Positions 28,041-36,294 of a stretch of 64,000 nt of DNA are shown here, piece by piece (the first letter of the stretch is position 1; the number at the start of each line of letters is the position of its first letter). A program made the position numbers and the translations under genes. Below the pieces are notes generated by a model. It made no database searches. It saw nothing but the letters and a program-made list of their open reading frames with translations, and was not told the DNA's origin. Source of the DNA: Lachnospiraceae bacterium (GTDB lineage: Bacteria; Bacillota; Clostridia; Lachnospirales; Lachnospiraceae); the NCBI GenBank assembly GCA_009774145.1, contig VSND01000002.1, forward strand, positions 80,974 through 144,973. The letters are read 5' to 3'.

Positions 28041-28050
28041 ATTCACGGGG
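28041..28050. repeat. Target-site duplication, right copy (IS4 element)
   Basis: ATTCACGGGG, identical to 26311-26320. Confidence 0.85.
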
Positions 28051-28066
28051 GGTATCCTCCCCATCC

Positions 28067-28083
28067 GTTACTGTTCACCCAGG
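28067..28083. repeat. Dispersed GTTACTnTTCAC repeat
   Basis: GTTACTGTTCACCCAGG resembles the IS66 end at 18474 (GTTACTTTTCACGG) and the bases before the IS4 element (GTTACTATTCACGGGG, 26305-26320). The preceding bases CCCATC are also shared with the flank of the IS66 left end. Confidence 0.45.
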
Positions 28084-28135
28084 TTCTGCTCCGAACGCCG
28101 GCAGACATCAGAACAGCAACCCCATTCTGCTTCAT

Positions 28136-29056
28136 CTAGCAGATCGCATCAATATCATACGGTGTACTCTGGTATACATAATAATTCAGCCAGTTGGAAT
28201 ACAAAAGCTGTCCCGTGGAACGCCAGCTGACCAGCGGCTCCTTTGCCGGATCGTCATCAGGGAAATAGTTAATGGGAAGGTCCACCGTCGTCAGCCCTTT
28301 CTCCATATCCCGAAAATATTCCAGCGCCAGCGTGTTATGGTCGTATTCCGCATGACAGGTCACAAAAAACTGACGGCTGTCCCTGCTTTTGGCTATGGCC
28401 AGGCTCCCGTCTTCCGTGACTGCCAGAACCTCCAGATCAGGCACCGCCTCCACATCCTCCAGGTTCACATCCGTAGCGCGGGAATGCGGCGCCATAAAGA
28501 TGTCGTTGAAACCGCGGAACAGCGGCGAGGTACTCTTCCGCATTTTATGCGGAAATACCCCGAACAGCTTTCTGTCCAGATCCTTTTTTTCAATTCCATG
28601 ATGATAGTAAAGCCCTGCATAAGCCCCCCAGCACAAATGAAACGTACAGTGGACATGCGTCTTTGTCCACTCCATAATTTCGCAGACCTCTTTCCAGTAG
28701 ACAGTGTCCTCATACTTTACATAATCAAGCGGAGCCCCCGTAATGATCATTCCGTCAAAATGACGGTCCCTGATCTGATCAAACACGCAGTAAAACTGCT
28801 TCAGATGTCCCTGATCGATATGAGTCGGTGTATAGCTTGCCGTCTGCAGAAACTCCACATCGATCTGAAGCGGCGTATTGGAAAGCTTCCGAAGAAGCTG
28901 CGTCTCCGTCACGATCTTGGTGGGCATCAGATTCAGGATCAGCACTTTCAGAGGACGGATATCCTGAGATATGGCCCTCGTCTCCGTCATCACAAAGATG
29001 TTTTCAGACTCCAGTATGTCATGAGCCGGCATGGACCCCGGAATACGTATCGGCAT
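28136..29056 (-). CDS. metAA: Homoserine O-acyltransferase (MetA family)
   Basis: A 306-residue enzyme that acylates homoserine, the first committed step to methionine. The catalytic residues match the family: Cys142 (FHLCWGAYAGLY), His235 and Glu237 (TCHAEYDHNTLA). Position 111, known to set acyl-CoA choice (Gly for succinyl in E. coli, Glu for acetyl in Bacillus cereus), is Asp here (TGAPLDYVKYE). An acidic residue suggests acetyl-CoA, by inference. It has its own promoter and follows deoC on the same strand. I see no S-box or T-box leader; only about 100 bases separate it from deoC. Confidence 0.95.
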   Translation of the reverse strand: MPIRIPGSMPAHDILESENIFVMTETRAISQDIRPLKVLILNLMPTKIVTETQLLRKLSNTPLQIDVEFLQTASYTPTHIDQGHLKQFYCVFDQIRDRHFDGMIITGAPLDYVKYEDTVYWKEVCEIMEWTKTHVHCTFHLCWGAYAGLYYHHGIEKKDLDRKLFGVFPHKMRKSTSPLFRGFNDIFMAPHSRATDVNLEDVEAVPDLEVLAVTEDGSLAIAKSRDSRQFFVTCHAEYDHNTLALEYFRDMEKGLTTVDLPINYFPDDDPAKEPLVSWRSTGQLLYSNWLNYYVYQSTPYDIDAIC

Positions 29057-29093
29057 AATATTCTGTCTCCTTTATCATATTCATAATGATTAC

Positions 29094-29122
29094 AGTATAA
29101 AATACTCCGGTTCAAATAGCAA
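29094..29122 (-). promoter_or_regulatory. Promoter of metAA
   Basis: On the minus strand TTGCTA (29122-29117), a 17-base spacer and TATACT (29099-29094), 38 bases before the metAA start, with AAAGGAGACAG as ribosome site. Confidence 0.65.
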
Positions 29123-29160
29123 TACACTTTCACAAAAAGAAGATGCTGCAAATAATGGTT

Positions 29161-29835
29161 TTATTTTTCCGCCAGCGCCTGGACGATCTCAACGGCGGAC
29201 TTCATATTGATTCCCATCCGCTCTACGCCCATTTCAGCCAGTTTCATAAAATCATCCACCGTACGGATCCCGCCGGCCGCCTTGATCCGGATCCTGTCCC
29301 CGCAGTGTTCCTTTATCTTACGTATCCGCTCGATGTTGGCATCCCCCGGTACCCATCCGGTTCCTGTCTTTATAAAATCCGCTCCGCTCTCCATGACCAG
29401 ATCACACGCTTTGAGCATCTCTTCGTCTGTCAGAGTGTTGATCTCGATAATTACTTTCACAAGAGCCTTTCCTTTTGCCAGAGATATGATCTCTTTCAGC
29501 TCTCCCAGCACATAATCGTATTCCCCGTTTTTTAATTTCCCGATATTCATGACGATATCCATCTCCTGAACACCGTCCTTCAACAGCTCGACGGCCTCCA
29601 GAAGCTTGACCTCGGTCTTATGGGCTCCCCCCGGAAAACCCACAGGCGCCCCTGCATATACCCCTTCCACGTCTTTGAGCATCTCTGAAAGCACCGCCGT
29701 CCAGCAGGGCAGCGTATGTACATTGATAAATCTGTATTTTCTGGCATATTCCACAGCCTCCCTGATATCGCTCAGGGTATGCTGTGTCCTGACCGTGCTG
29801 ATATCGATCATTGCAGCAGCTTCGTCTGGTAACAT
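29161..29835 (-). CDS. deoC: Deoxyribose-phosphate aldolase
   Basis: A 224-residue class I aldolase that splits 2-deoxyribose-5-phosphate into glyceraldehyde-3-phosphate and acetaldehyde. The Schiff-base lysine region SGADFIKTGTGWVPG and the second lysine in RIKAAGGIRT are present. The gene lies 51 bases after the ABC ATPase on the same strand with a strong AAGGAG site, so it is probably the last gene of that transporter operon. That hints at uptake of deoxyribose or a deoxynucleoside, or general nucleoside salvage. Confidence 0.95.
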   Translation of the reverse strand: MLPDEAAAMIDISTVRTQHTLSDIREAVEYARKYRFINVHTLPCWTAVLSEMLKDVEGVYAGAPVGFPGGAHKTEVKLLEAVELLKDGVQEMDIVMNIGKLKNGEYDYVLGELKEIISLAKGKALVKVIIEINTLTDEEMLKACDLVMESGADFIKTGTGWVPGDANIERIRKIKEHCGDRIRIKAAGGIRTVDDFMKLAEMGVERMGINMKSAVEIVQALAEK

Positions 29836-29886
29836 CTCTTCACTCCTTGCCTCTCTTTAATTATTACAGACAACAAACGATGCACC

Positions 29887-31404
29887 CTAACCATTAAATG
29901 CATACTGCAGGATTGCGTCTTTGTTGATTTCCTCATTTTTCAGTTCACCGACAATGCGCCCCTGACGCATCACCAGCACACGGTCGCACTCTGCAACGAC
30001 TTCCGAAAGCTCCGAAGATACGACGATGATGCTCATCGGCCGTTCAGGATCGTTGCGCAGCTCATGCAGGAGCTGAAAAATCTCCGTCTTCGCACCCACA
30101 TCCACACCCCGGGTAGGTTCGTCCATAATCAGAATCTTCGGACCAATGGACAGACATTTGGAGATCACCACCTTCTGCTGATTGCCTCCCGAGAGATCCT
30201 TTACCATCTGTCCCACGCCGTCCGTGCGGATATGCAGCTGTTTTGTAAATGTTTCCGCGATCTCACCCATACGTTTTTTATCCAGCATTCCGGTCTTTGA
30301 CACCAGATCCCTCCCGTGCATGGCGCATATATTGTTCATGACATCATAATTCATAAACAGCCCCACACGTTTGCGGTCCTCCGGCACCATTGCAATCCCG
30401 TTCTTCATCCGTCCGCCTGCGCCGGTCCGCCCGCATACCGCTCCATCCACGAGAAGTTCGCCGGATTCCGTTTCCCGCAGTCCAAAGACAGTCTCCATAA
30501 GCTCCGTACGCCCCGCCCCCTGCAGGCCATAGAATCCAAGTATCTCCCTTTCATATAATTGAAAGCTGACATTCTGAACCAGCGGACCGCTGCAAAGCGA
30601 ACGGGCTTCCAGCGCCACGGGAGCATCTTTTTCAAATACCTTCACCGTCTTTTTTGATATTTCCAGCTCCATCTGTTCCCTGTCTTTTCCGGAGATCAGG
30701 GAGACGATCTCCTGCGGCGACACCTCTTCTATATGATAAGTCGCGAGATATTCTCCATTTCTCATTATACTGATTCTGTCGCTGATTTCAAATACTTCCT
30801 GCATTCTGTGCGAGATAAAGATCACCGCCACGCCCTGTTCTTTCAGCATGCGGACGGTTCCAAAAAGCCTGTCTGCCTCTTCGTAAGTAAGAGAGGACGT
30901 GGGCTCATCCAGAATCAGCACCCGCGAATGGATAAACATCGCCCGGGCAATCTCCACCAGCTGTCTTTGTGCCGCGGACAGTTCCATGACACGTTTTGTT
31001 ACATCGATATTCAGCCCCAGTTCCTCCAGCTTTTCGGACGCCTCTCTGGTCATGCCCCTCCAGTCCGGGCGGAAACCCTTCATCCGTTCCCGTCCCAGAA
31101 AGATGTTCTGGACCACCGTAAGATTGGGACAGAGTTTCAGCTCCTGAAACACCGTGGAGATGCCCAGTTCCTTCGCCCTGTAGGGATTTGTGATCTGTAC
31201 TGCTTCCCCGTCGTACAGAATCTCGCCCTCGTCCGGCGTATAGATACCGGAGAGCATGTTCATCAGCGTGGATTTTCCGGCGCCGTTTTCTCCCAGTATC
31301 GTATGCACTTCGCCCTTTTCAATGGAAAAGCTCACTCCTTTGACCGCATGGATCCCGCCAAACCGTTTATGTATACCGCGAAATTCAATGATCACATCCG
31401 ACAT
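29887..31404 (-). CDS. Sugar ABC transporter ATP-binding protein (RbsA-like)
   Basis: A 505-residue double ATPase. The first half has TILGENGAGKSTLMNML and VLILDEPTSSLTYEE. The second half has GFYGLQGAGRTELMETVFG, LSGGNQQKVVISKCLSIG and LIMDEPTRGVDVGAK. I chose the ATG at 31404 (MSDVIIEFRGIHKRFGG), five bases after the permease stop. An ATG at 31443 would overlap the permease by 35 bases and adds non-conserved residues. It belongs with the permease and binding protein upstream, and with deoC downstream. Confidence 0.93.
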   Translation of the reverse strand: MSDVIIEFRGIHKRFGGIHAVKGVSFSIEKGEVHTILGENGAGKSTLMNMLSGIYTPDEGEILYDGEAVQITNPYRAKELGISTVFQELKLCPNLTVVQNIFLGRERMKGFRPDWRGMTREASEKLEELGLNIDVTKRVMELSAAQRQLVEIARAMFIHSRVLILDEPTSSLTYEEADRLFGTVRMLKEQGVAVIFISHRMQEVFEISDRISIMRNGEYLATYHIEEVSPQEIVSLISGKDREQMELEISKKTVKVFEKDAPVALEARSLCSGPLVQNVSFQLYEREILGFYGLQGAGRTELMETVFGLRETESGELLVDGAVCGRTGAGGRMKNGIAMVPEDRKRVGLFMNYDVMNNICAMHGRDLVSKTGMLDKKRMGEIAETFTKQLHIRTDGVGQMVKDLSGGNQQKVVISKCLSIGPKILIMDEPTRGVDVGAKTEIFQLLHELRNDPERPMSIIVVSSELSEVVAECDRVLVMRQGRIVGELKNEEINKDAILQYAFNG

Positions 31405-31408
31405 ATTT

Positions 31409-32407
31409 TCACCCGCTTTTTCGTTTTTCATTTCTGTAAACATCGATCATAACTGCAACAATGACCAGCATGCCGATGACAATCTGCTGTACAAACGTGT
31501 TGACTCCCAGAAGAACCAGGCCGTTCTGCAGCACCCCCATAATCAAAGCCCCGATCAGTGTTCCCACGATCGTCCCGCCGCCTCCGACCGGACTGGCCCC
31601 TCCAATATACGCAGCAGCCAGAACCTGAAGCTCCTGCCCCTCTCCCATCGTTCCCTGAACCGTGTGCATAAAGGAAAAATTAGCCAGCGCTGCAACGGCG
31701 CACAGACCGCTTGTAAGGATGTATGGAATCAGTATTGTCTTTTTGACATTAATACCTGAAGCGCCTGCTGCCTCCATGCTGCCTCCCACTGCCCGCAGAC
31801 GGAACCCGGTCAGAGACTTGTGAAAAAACAGCCAGGAAAAGATTACAATTACCACTAGGATTACGGCCAGTGTGGGCACTCCCCCGATGCTGCCGCCGCC
31901 AAAGCAGAAAAACGCATCCAGATGCTCCGGATCCGGCACCGGATCTTTATCCAGAGATATGATCTTTCCCCTGGCGATGATCAGCGCAAGCCCTCTGGCA
32001 ACATTCATGGTACCCATAGTTGTAATAAAAGGCATAATCTTACAATAACCGATCAGAAATCCGTTTAGCACGCCAAACAGAAGGCCGATCAGCAGTGCAA
32101 TCAGACAGGATGGCAGAATCGGGATCTGTCCCCGGGTCATGAGCGCCGCAGCAGAGGTGGAGCAGATCGCATACACCGCTCCTACAGACAGGTCTACCCC
32201 TCCCACCGCAATTACCATCGTCATGCCCATGGCCATGATTCCCAGCAGAGAGATCTGCCGTGTGATATTCAGAAAATTATTGACTGTGAAAAACACGCTG
32301 CTCGTCACTGAAAAAATGAAGATCATCGCAATCAGCACAAACAGAATGCCCAGTTCACGCATTTTTACAATATTATGTAAAACGGTTTTCGACTGCGTCG
32401 CTCGCAT
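31409..32407 (-). CDS. Sugar ABC transporter permease (RbsC-like)
   Basis: A 332-residue membrane protein with eight to ten helices. The family signature GGVDLSVGAVYAICS lies near residue 72, with MPFITTMGTMNVARGLALI and AAAYIGGASPVGGGGTIVGTLIG further on. The ATG at 32407 (MRATQSKTVLHNIVKM) is preceded by AAGGAGTGGTATCTTT; the 32 codons upstream run through a hairpin and are not coding. It forms the channel with the ATPase next to it. Confidence 0.92.
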   Translation of the reverse strand: MRATQSKTVLHNIVKMRELGILFVLIAMIFIFSVTSSVFFTVNNFLNITRQISLLGIMAMGMTMVIAVGGVDLSVGAVYAICSTSAAALMTRGQIPILPSCLIALLIGLLFGVLNGFLIGYCKIMPFITTMGTMNVARGLALIIARGKIISLDKDPVPDPEHLDAFFCFGGGSIGGVPTLAVILVVIVIFSWLFFHKSLTGFRLRAVGGSMEAAGASGINVKKTILIPYILTSGLCAVAALANFSFMHTVQGTMGEGQELQVLAAAYIGGASPVGGGGTIVGTLIGALIMGVLQNGLVLLGVNTFVQQIVIGMLVIVAVMIDVYRNEKRKSG

Positions 32408-32430
32408 AAAGATACCACTCCTTTTTTCTG

Positions 32431-32466
32431 AAAAAGGGCCGGCAATCCGGATTGACAGCCCTTTTT
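32431..32466 (-). terminator. Intra-operon hairpin between binding protein and permease
   Basis: AAAAAGGGC and GCCCTTTTT enclose an inner palindrome CAATCCGGATTG, followed by a T run on the minus strand. Placed between the binding-protein gene and the permease, it would let most transcripts stop after the abundant binding protein. Confidence 0.65.
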
Positions 32467-32477
32467 GATTCTGTTGC

Positions 32478-33590
32478 CTATCCGATCGGCGTACCGTTCT
32501 CACGCTGTTCCAGAACTTCCTCTACATTGGTACTGTCCACACGGAAAATATAGTACGGAACATCATTCTCCTTGAAAGATGCCGGATCGCCTGTGGTCAG
32601 GAAGTTATAGAGCTGCTCCACGCCTCCGTAGCACTGCTCATACACACGCTGCCCATAAGAACAGGTCAGATATCCGTCTTTTATATAGGAAAGCACATCT
32701 CCGTAAAGATCATTTCCAACCGCAATGATATCGGTACGCCCCTGATTCTTCATCAGTCTGCCCCACAGATCCATCGTTCCGCCCATATTACACATGGCAT
32801 CGATATCCGGATTGGCCAGAAGCGCATTCTCCAGCATACCGTACATATTCTGCTCATCGCCGGTCGCATTGATAAAATCAACGATCTCAATATCCGGATA
32901 CTGCTCAAAGATCTCCCGGTTGCCCGCCTCACGCTGATCGGACCAGTTGTTGCCCGCGCCCGTAGTGGTCATGAGGATCTTTCCTTTTGGCTCTCCGTAT
33001 TTCTCTGTTAATTTTTCCACAATGTATTTTGCCACTTCACGGCCCGCTTCCACGTCGTCGCGTCCAAGATAGGCAAGTCTTCCCGAACCGGGAGCATCGC
33101 AGTTCACGCAGATCACCGGGATACCTGCCTCCAGCGCCTTGTTAATGACAGGCGTAAGCGTCTGATCATCCGCTGCCGCAATGGCAATGGCATCCGGTTT
33201 TTTCGTCACAAGCGTCTCCATCAGATTATACTGGGATTCCGCCGACCAGTCATTGGAGCCGGTCACATAGGCATTGATTCCTTTTTCTTCTGCAAAGCCA
33301 AGTACACCCTCTTCCATATAAGAGGCAAAGATATCCTGTACGTTCTGATAGACCACCGGAATCTCTATATCCTTTGGATCTTTGCCCGTGTCAATCGTAA
33401 AGGTATAATCTCCGATTGTCACCGTCTTTTCCGTTCCGCCTTCTGGCGCATCCGCCGTTTCGCTTTCCTCCGATCCGCCTGCGGCAGGCGCCTGTGTCTC
33501 TCCCTGCGATCCCCCCTGATCCTTCTGTCCGCAGCTGCACATTGTAAATGCCATTACCAGTGTCATCAGAACTGCCATCGTTTTTTTCAT
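32478..33590 (-). CDS. Sugar ABC transporter substrate-binding lipoprotein
   Basis: A 370-residue Peripla_BP_4 protein. The signal MKKTMAVLMTLVMAFTMCSC ends in a lipobox with Cys20, followed by a Gly/Gln/Ser/Glu-rich linker. The mature domain has PVICVNCDAPGSGRLAYLGRD and MCNMGGTMDLWGRLMK, typical of sugar-binding relatives. It is the first gene of the operon that ends in deoC. The substrate is unknown. Confidence 0.92.
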   Translation of the reverse strand: MKKTMAVLMTLVMAFTMCSCGQKDQGGSQGETQAPAAGGSEESETADAPEGGTEKTVTIGDYTFTIDTGKDPKDIEIPVVYQNVQDIFASYMEEGVLGFAEEKGINAYVTGSNDWSAESQYNLMETLVTKKPDAIAIAAADDQTLTPVINKALEAGIPVICVNCDAPGSGRLAYLGRDDVEAGREVAKYIVEKLTEKYGEPKGKILMTTTGAGNNWSDQREAGNREIFEQYPDIEIVDFINATGDEQNMYGMLENALLANPDIDAMCNMGGTMDLWGRLMKNQGRTDIIAVGNDLYGDVLSYIKDGYLTCSYGQRVYEQCYGGVEQLYNFLTTGDPASFKENDVPYYIFRVDSTNVEEVLEQRENGTPIG

Positions 33591-33618
33591 CTTTTTTCCT
33601 CCTTTGGTATATGTTAGT

Positions 33619-33649
33619 AATTATGTTTTTTATTATCAAAAACATAATT
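33619..33649. promoter_or_regulatory. Perfect inverted repeat in the binding-protein leader
   Basis: AATTATGTTTTT and AAAAACATAATT are perfect 12-bp arms with a 7-base spacer (33631-33637). It lies just downstream of the -10 box of the binding-protein promoter, so it is probably an operator. The regulator is unknown. Confidence 0.55.
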
Positions 33650-33659
33650 ATGTATCTGC

Positions 33660-33688
33660 ATCATATCATCCTTTTTTCGGCATGTCAA
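33660..33688 (-). promoter_or_regulatory. Promoter of the ABC-deoC operon
   Basis: On the minus strand TTGACA (33688-33683), a 17-base spacer and TATGAT (33665-33660). Confidence 0.72.
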
Positions 33689-33740
33689 CCATAATTTTTT
33701 TATTATCGCTGTCTTTTTTTATATTTTTTCCGAATAACGC

Positions 33741-33769
33741 TTGTCTTTTTTGTGGAAATATCATATAAT
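33741..33769 (+). promoter_or_regulatory. Promoter of the kinase-SDR-gntR operon
   Basis: TTGTCT (33741-33746), a 17-base spacer and TATAAT (33764-33769), pointing at the kinase gene at 33868 and divergent from the ABC promoter. Confidence 0.7.
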
Positions 33770-33802
33770 TCAGTTACACAAAAGGTATTTCTATTTATCA
33801 AT

Positions 33803-33814
33803 AGATAATTATCT
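33803..33814. promoter_or_regulatory. Candidate GntR operator
   Basis: AGATAATTATCT, a perfect 12-bp palindrome about 34 bases after the -10 box. Nearly the same sequence (AGATAGTTATCT) lies before the paralogous gntR gene at 46613-46624, so it is likely the site of this GntR pair. Confidence 0.6.
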
Positions 33815-33867
33815 TTTTAAAAATCCCGTTTCCTGTATTCAGGAATTTCATTTCAAGGAGGTGTTTT

Positions 33868-35382
33868 ATGAAATTAATAGCATACGATCTTGGTACCGGC
33901 GGCGTCAAAGCCTCTCTGTTTGACGACCAGATGAACACGCTTTCCAAATCGTTCGTTCCATATGATACGAAGTATCCTGTTCCCTGTATGCACGAGCAGC
34001 GCCCGGAGGACTGGTGGAACGGTGTGGTAAGCAGCACCAGGTCTCTGCTTGATAAATCCGGCGCAGATCCCCGGGAGATCGGTGCTCTCGCGCTGTCCGG
34101 CCACAGCCTTGTGACTGTCCCCATAGATCAGAACGGACACACACTCACAGACTCGGTCCCCATATGGTCCGATACACGGGCCGGACTGGAGGCTGATGAA
34201 TTTTTCAGCCGGATCCGGGAAGAAGACTGGTATATGACGACAGGGAACGGTTTTCCCGCCCCCTGTTATTCCCTTTTCAAACTGATGTGGATGAAAAAAC
34301 ACCAGCCGGATCTCTTTTCCCGGATCCACAAAGTGCTCGGATCAAAGGATTACATCAACTTCCGTTTGACCGGAAACTGCTGCATGGATCCTTCCTATGC
34401 CTCCGGCACAGGCGCCTGGGATCTCACCGCCCGCCGGATGCGGTCTGATTTTCTTGAAGCCGCAGGTATTCCGGCCGCTCTGTTTCCGGAGGTTATACCC
34501 TCTCATGCCATCGTCGGAAGACTCCTTCCCGATGCCGCCGGAAAGACTGGTCTGCCGGAAAGCACGCTTGTGGCATGCGGCGGTGTGGACAACGCCTGCA
34601 TGGCTCTCGGCGCAGTGGGCGCTGCAGACGGAAAGATCTACACTTCCCTCGGCTCTTCCAGCTGGGTCCCGGTCAATTCCAGGAAGCCTGTGCTTGATTT
34701 TCAGAAGAAGCCCTACGTTTTTTCCCATATTGAAGACGGCATGTATACCTCCGCCTTTTCCATCTTTGCCGGAGGGAGTTCCTTCGCATGGACCAAAGAC
34801 GTGCTCTGTAAAGACATTCACGAAAATGTCTTTGACAGGATGAGCGAGATGGCCCGAACAGTCCCCATCGGCTCTGGCGGAATCTTTTTCAATCCCAGTC
34901 TTGCAGGCGGCACTTCTCAGGACAAAAGCATCCATATACGGGGCGCCTGGGTCGGCCTTCACCTGGGCACCACACGGGAAGCAATGGTCCGGGCAGCCAT
35001 GGAGGGCATCTGCATGAATCTGAAGGAATCCATCCTCTATCTCTGCGAAAAGACCGGAAAAGCCGACGAGATCCTCTTCTGCGGCGGTGGGAGCAGAAGC
35101 AGCTTTTGGATGCAGATGTTTGCAGATGTGTTCCACACAAAGATCATCAAGACGAACATTGATCAGGATGCCGCCGCTGTAGGTGCGGCAGCCATTGCTG
35201 CAAAGGCTGCCGGTATCTGGAAAGATTATCAGGGCATCGCATCTCTTCACCGGATCGAGCGCATCAGCGTCCCGGATCCGGAGCGGGCTGCCCGGTATGA
35301 AGCCCTCCAGCAGACCTTTGTCCATATCAGCAATGTACTGGCTGACCTGGGCGATTACATGTCCGGTCATGCAGACAAATAA
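33868..35382 (+). CDS. FGGY-family carbohydrate kinase (xylulokinase-like)
   Basis: A 504-residue sugar kinase. The N-terminal phosphate loop is YDLGTGGVKASLFD (residues 5-18), and the second half has the adenosine motif LFCGGGSRSSFWMQMFADVF and an alanine-rich DQDAAAVGAAAIAAK. The ribosome site is AAGGAGGTGTTTT. By family, likely substrates are D-xylulose, ribulose, L-xylulose or similar ketoses. It starts an operon with an SDR dehydrogenase and a GntR regulator: sugar alcohol or sugar oxidised to a ketose, then phosphorylated, is a reasonable reading. Confidence 0.92.
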   Translation: MKLIAYDLGTGGVKASLFDDQMNTLSKSFVPYDTKYPVPCMHEQRPEDWWNGVVSSTRSLLDKSGADPREIGALALSGHSLVTVPIDQNGHTLTDSVPIWSDTRAGLEADEFFSRIREEDWYMTTGNGFPAPCYSLFKLMWMKKHQPDLFSRIHKVLGSKDYINFRLTGNCCMDPSYASGTGAWDLTARRMRSDFLEAAGIPAALFPEVIPSHAIVGRLLPDAAGKTGLPESTLVACGGVDNACMALGAVGAADGKIYTSLGSSSWVPVNSRKPVLDFQKKPYVFSHIEDGMYTSAFSIFAGGSSFAWTKDVLCKDIHENVFDRMSEMARTVPIGSGGIFFNPSLAGGTSQDKSIHIRGAWVGLHLGTTREAMVRAAMEGICMNLKESILYLCEKTGKADEILFCGGGSRSSFWMQMFADVFHTKIIKTNIDQDAAAVGAAAIAAKAAGIWKDYQGIASLHRIERISVPDPERAARYEALQQTFVHISNVLADLGDYMSGHADK

Positions 35383-35403
35383 ATACAGAAAGGAACAACT
35401 ACC

Positions 35404-36171
35404 ATGATCAGCAAACCTTATGCTGCCGACTTTACACTCAACGGCAAAAGAGCAGTCATCACCGGAGCCGCTTCCGGCATCGGATACGCCACCGCCCGCC
35501 TGTTTTCCGAAAAAGGCGCGCAGGTATGCCTTCTGGACCGGAATCCGCAGGCCCTTCAGAATGCAGCTTCCAGTATACCTGGTTCTTTTTCCTGTTCTGC
35601 GGATGTGGCCGATTATGACCATGTAAACCGCACCATTCAGACAATTGCAAAAGAACATGGCGATATCGACGTACTCGTTCACTGTGCAGGAATCGGCGAT
35701 ATTGAACGGGCAGAGGATTTTGATGAAAAGGTCTGGAGAAAGGTGATCGATGTCAATCTGACCGGCTCCTTTTTCATGGCACAGGCCGTCGGAAAACAGA
35801 TGATTCAGGCCGGAAACGGCGGAAAGATCATCTGCATGGCATCCCAGGCGGGCATCGTCGCCATTGACAGACATGTGGCCTACAGCGCCAGCAAGGCAGG
35901 AATCATCTCCATGGTCAAATCTCTGGCATACGAATGGGGCAGATACGGCATTCAGGTCAATGCCATATCGCCTACCGCCACCGAAACACCCATCATCGTG
36001 GGATACTGGGATGTGGGAGAGGTCCATGAAAAAGCAATCGCCAACACCCCGGCGGGACGTTTCTGCAAGCCGGAGGAAATCGCTGCTGCTGCCTTTTTCC
36101 TTGCGACGGACGCCGCCAACATGATTACCGGCGCAAATCTCGTGGTGGACGGCGGATACACAATCCATTAG
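35404..36171 (+). CDS. SDR-family NAD(P)-dependent dehydrogenase
   Basis: A 255-residue classical short-chain dehydrogenase. The cofactor motif TGAASGIG is at residues 20-27, NAG-like HCAGIGD near 98-104, and the catalytic YSASK near residue 160. The C-terminal GANLVVDGGYTIH is the usual closing strand. It resembles polyol or sugar dehydrogenases such as sorbitol/galactitol 2-dehydrogenases. It starts 21 bases after the kinase. The exact substrate is unknown. Confidence 0.9.
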   Translation: MISKPYAADFTLNGKRAVITGAASGIGYATARLFSEKGAQVCLLDRNPQALQNAASSIPGSFSCSADVADYDHVNRTIQTIAKEHGDIDVLVHCAGIGDIERAEDFDEKVWRKVIDVNLTGSFFMAQAVGKQMIQAGNGGKIICMASQAGIVAIDRHVAYSASKAGIISMVKSLAYEWGRYGIQVNAISPTATETPIIVGYWDVGEVHEKAIANTPAGRFCKPEEIAAAAFFLATDAANMITGANLVVDGGYTIH

Positions 36172-36294
36172 TAAATTTTCCCATCTTATGATATAATGGA
36201 AAACACACTGCGGCGCCCGGATTCATTTTCCGGCAAAACCCGGTGACCGATGACAGACTGCGCGGATACGCAGATCGTTTACAATGGAGGACCT

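Noticed and set aside
29057..29160. Possible SAM or T-box riboswitch before metAA
   Set aside because: The leader is only about 100 bases including the promoter, and I find no conserved riboswitch elements.
34342..36168. 608-codon open frame on the minus strand
   Set aside because: It is the shadow of the FGGY kinase and SDR genes on the other strand, whose motifs are unmistakable.
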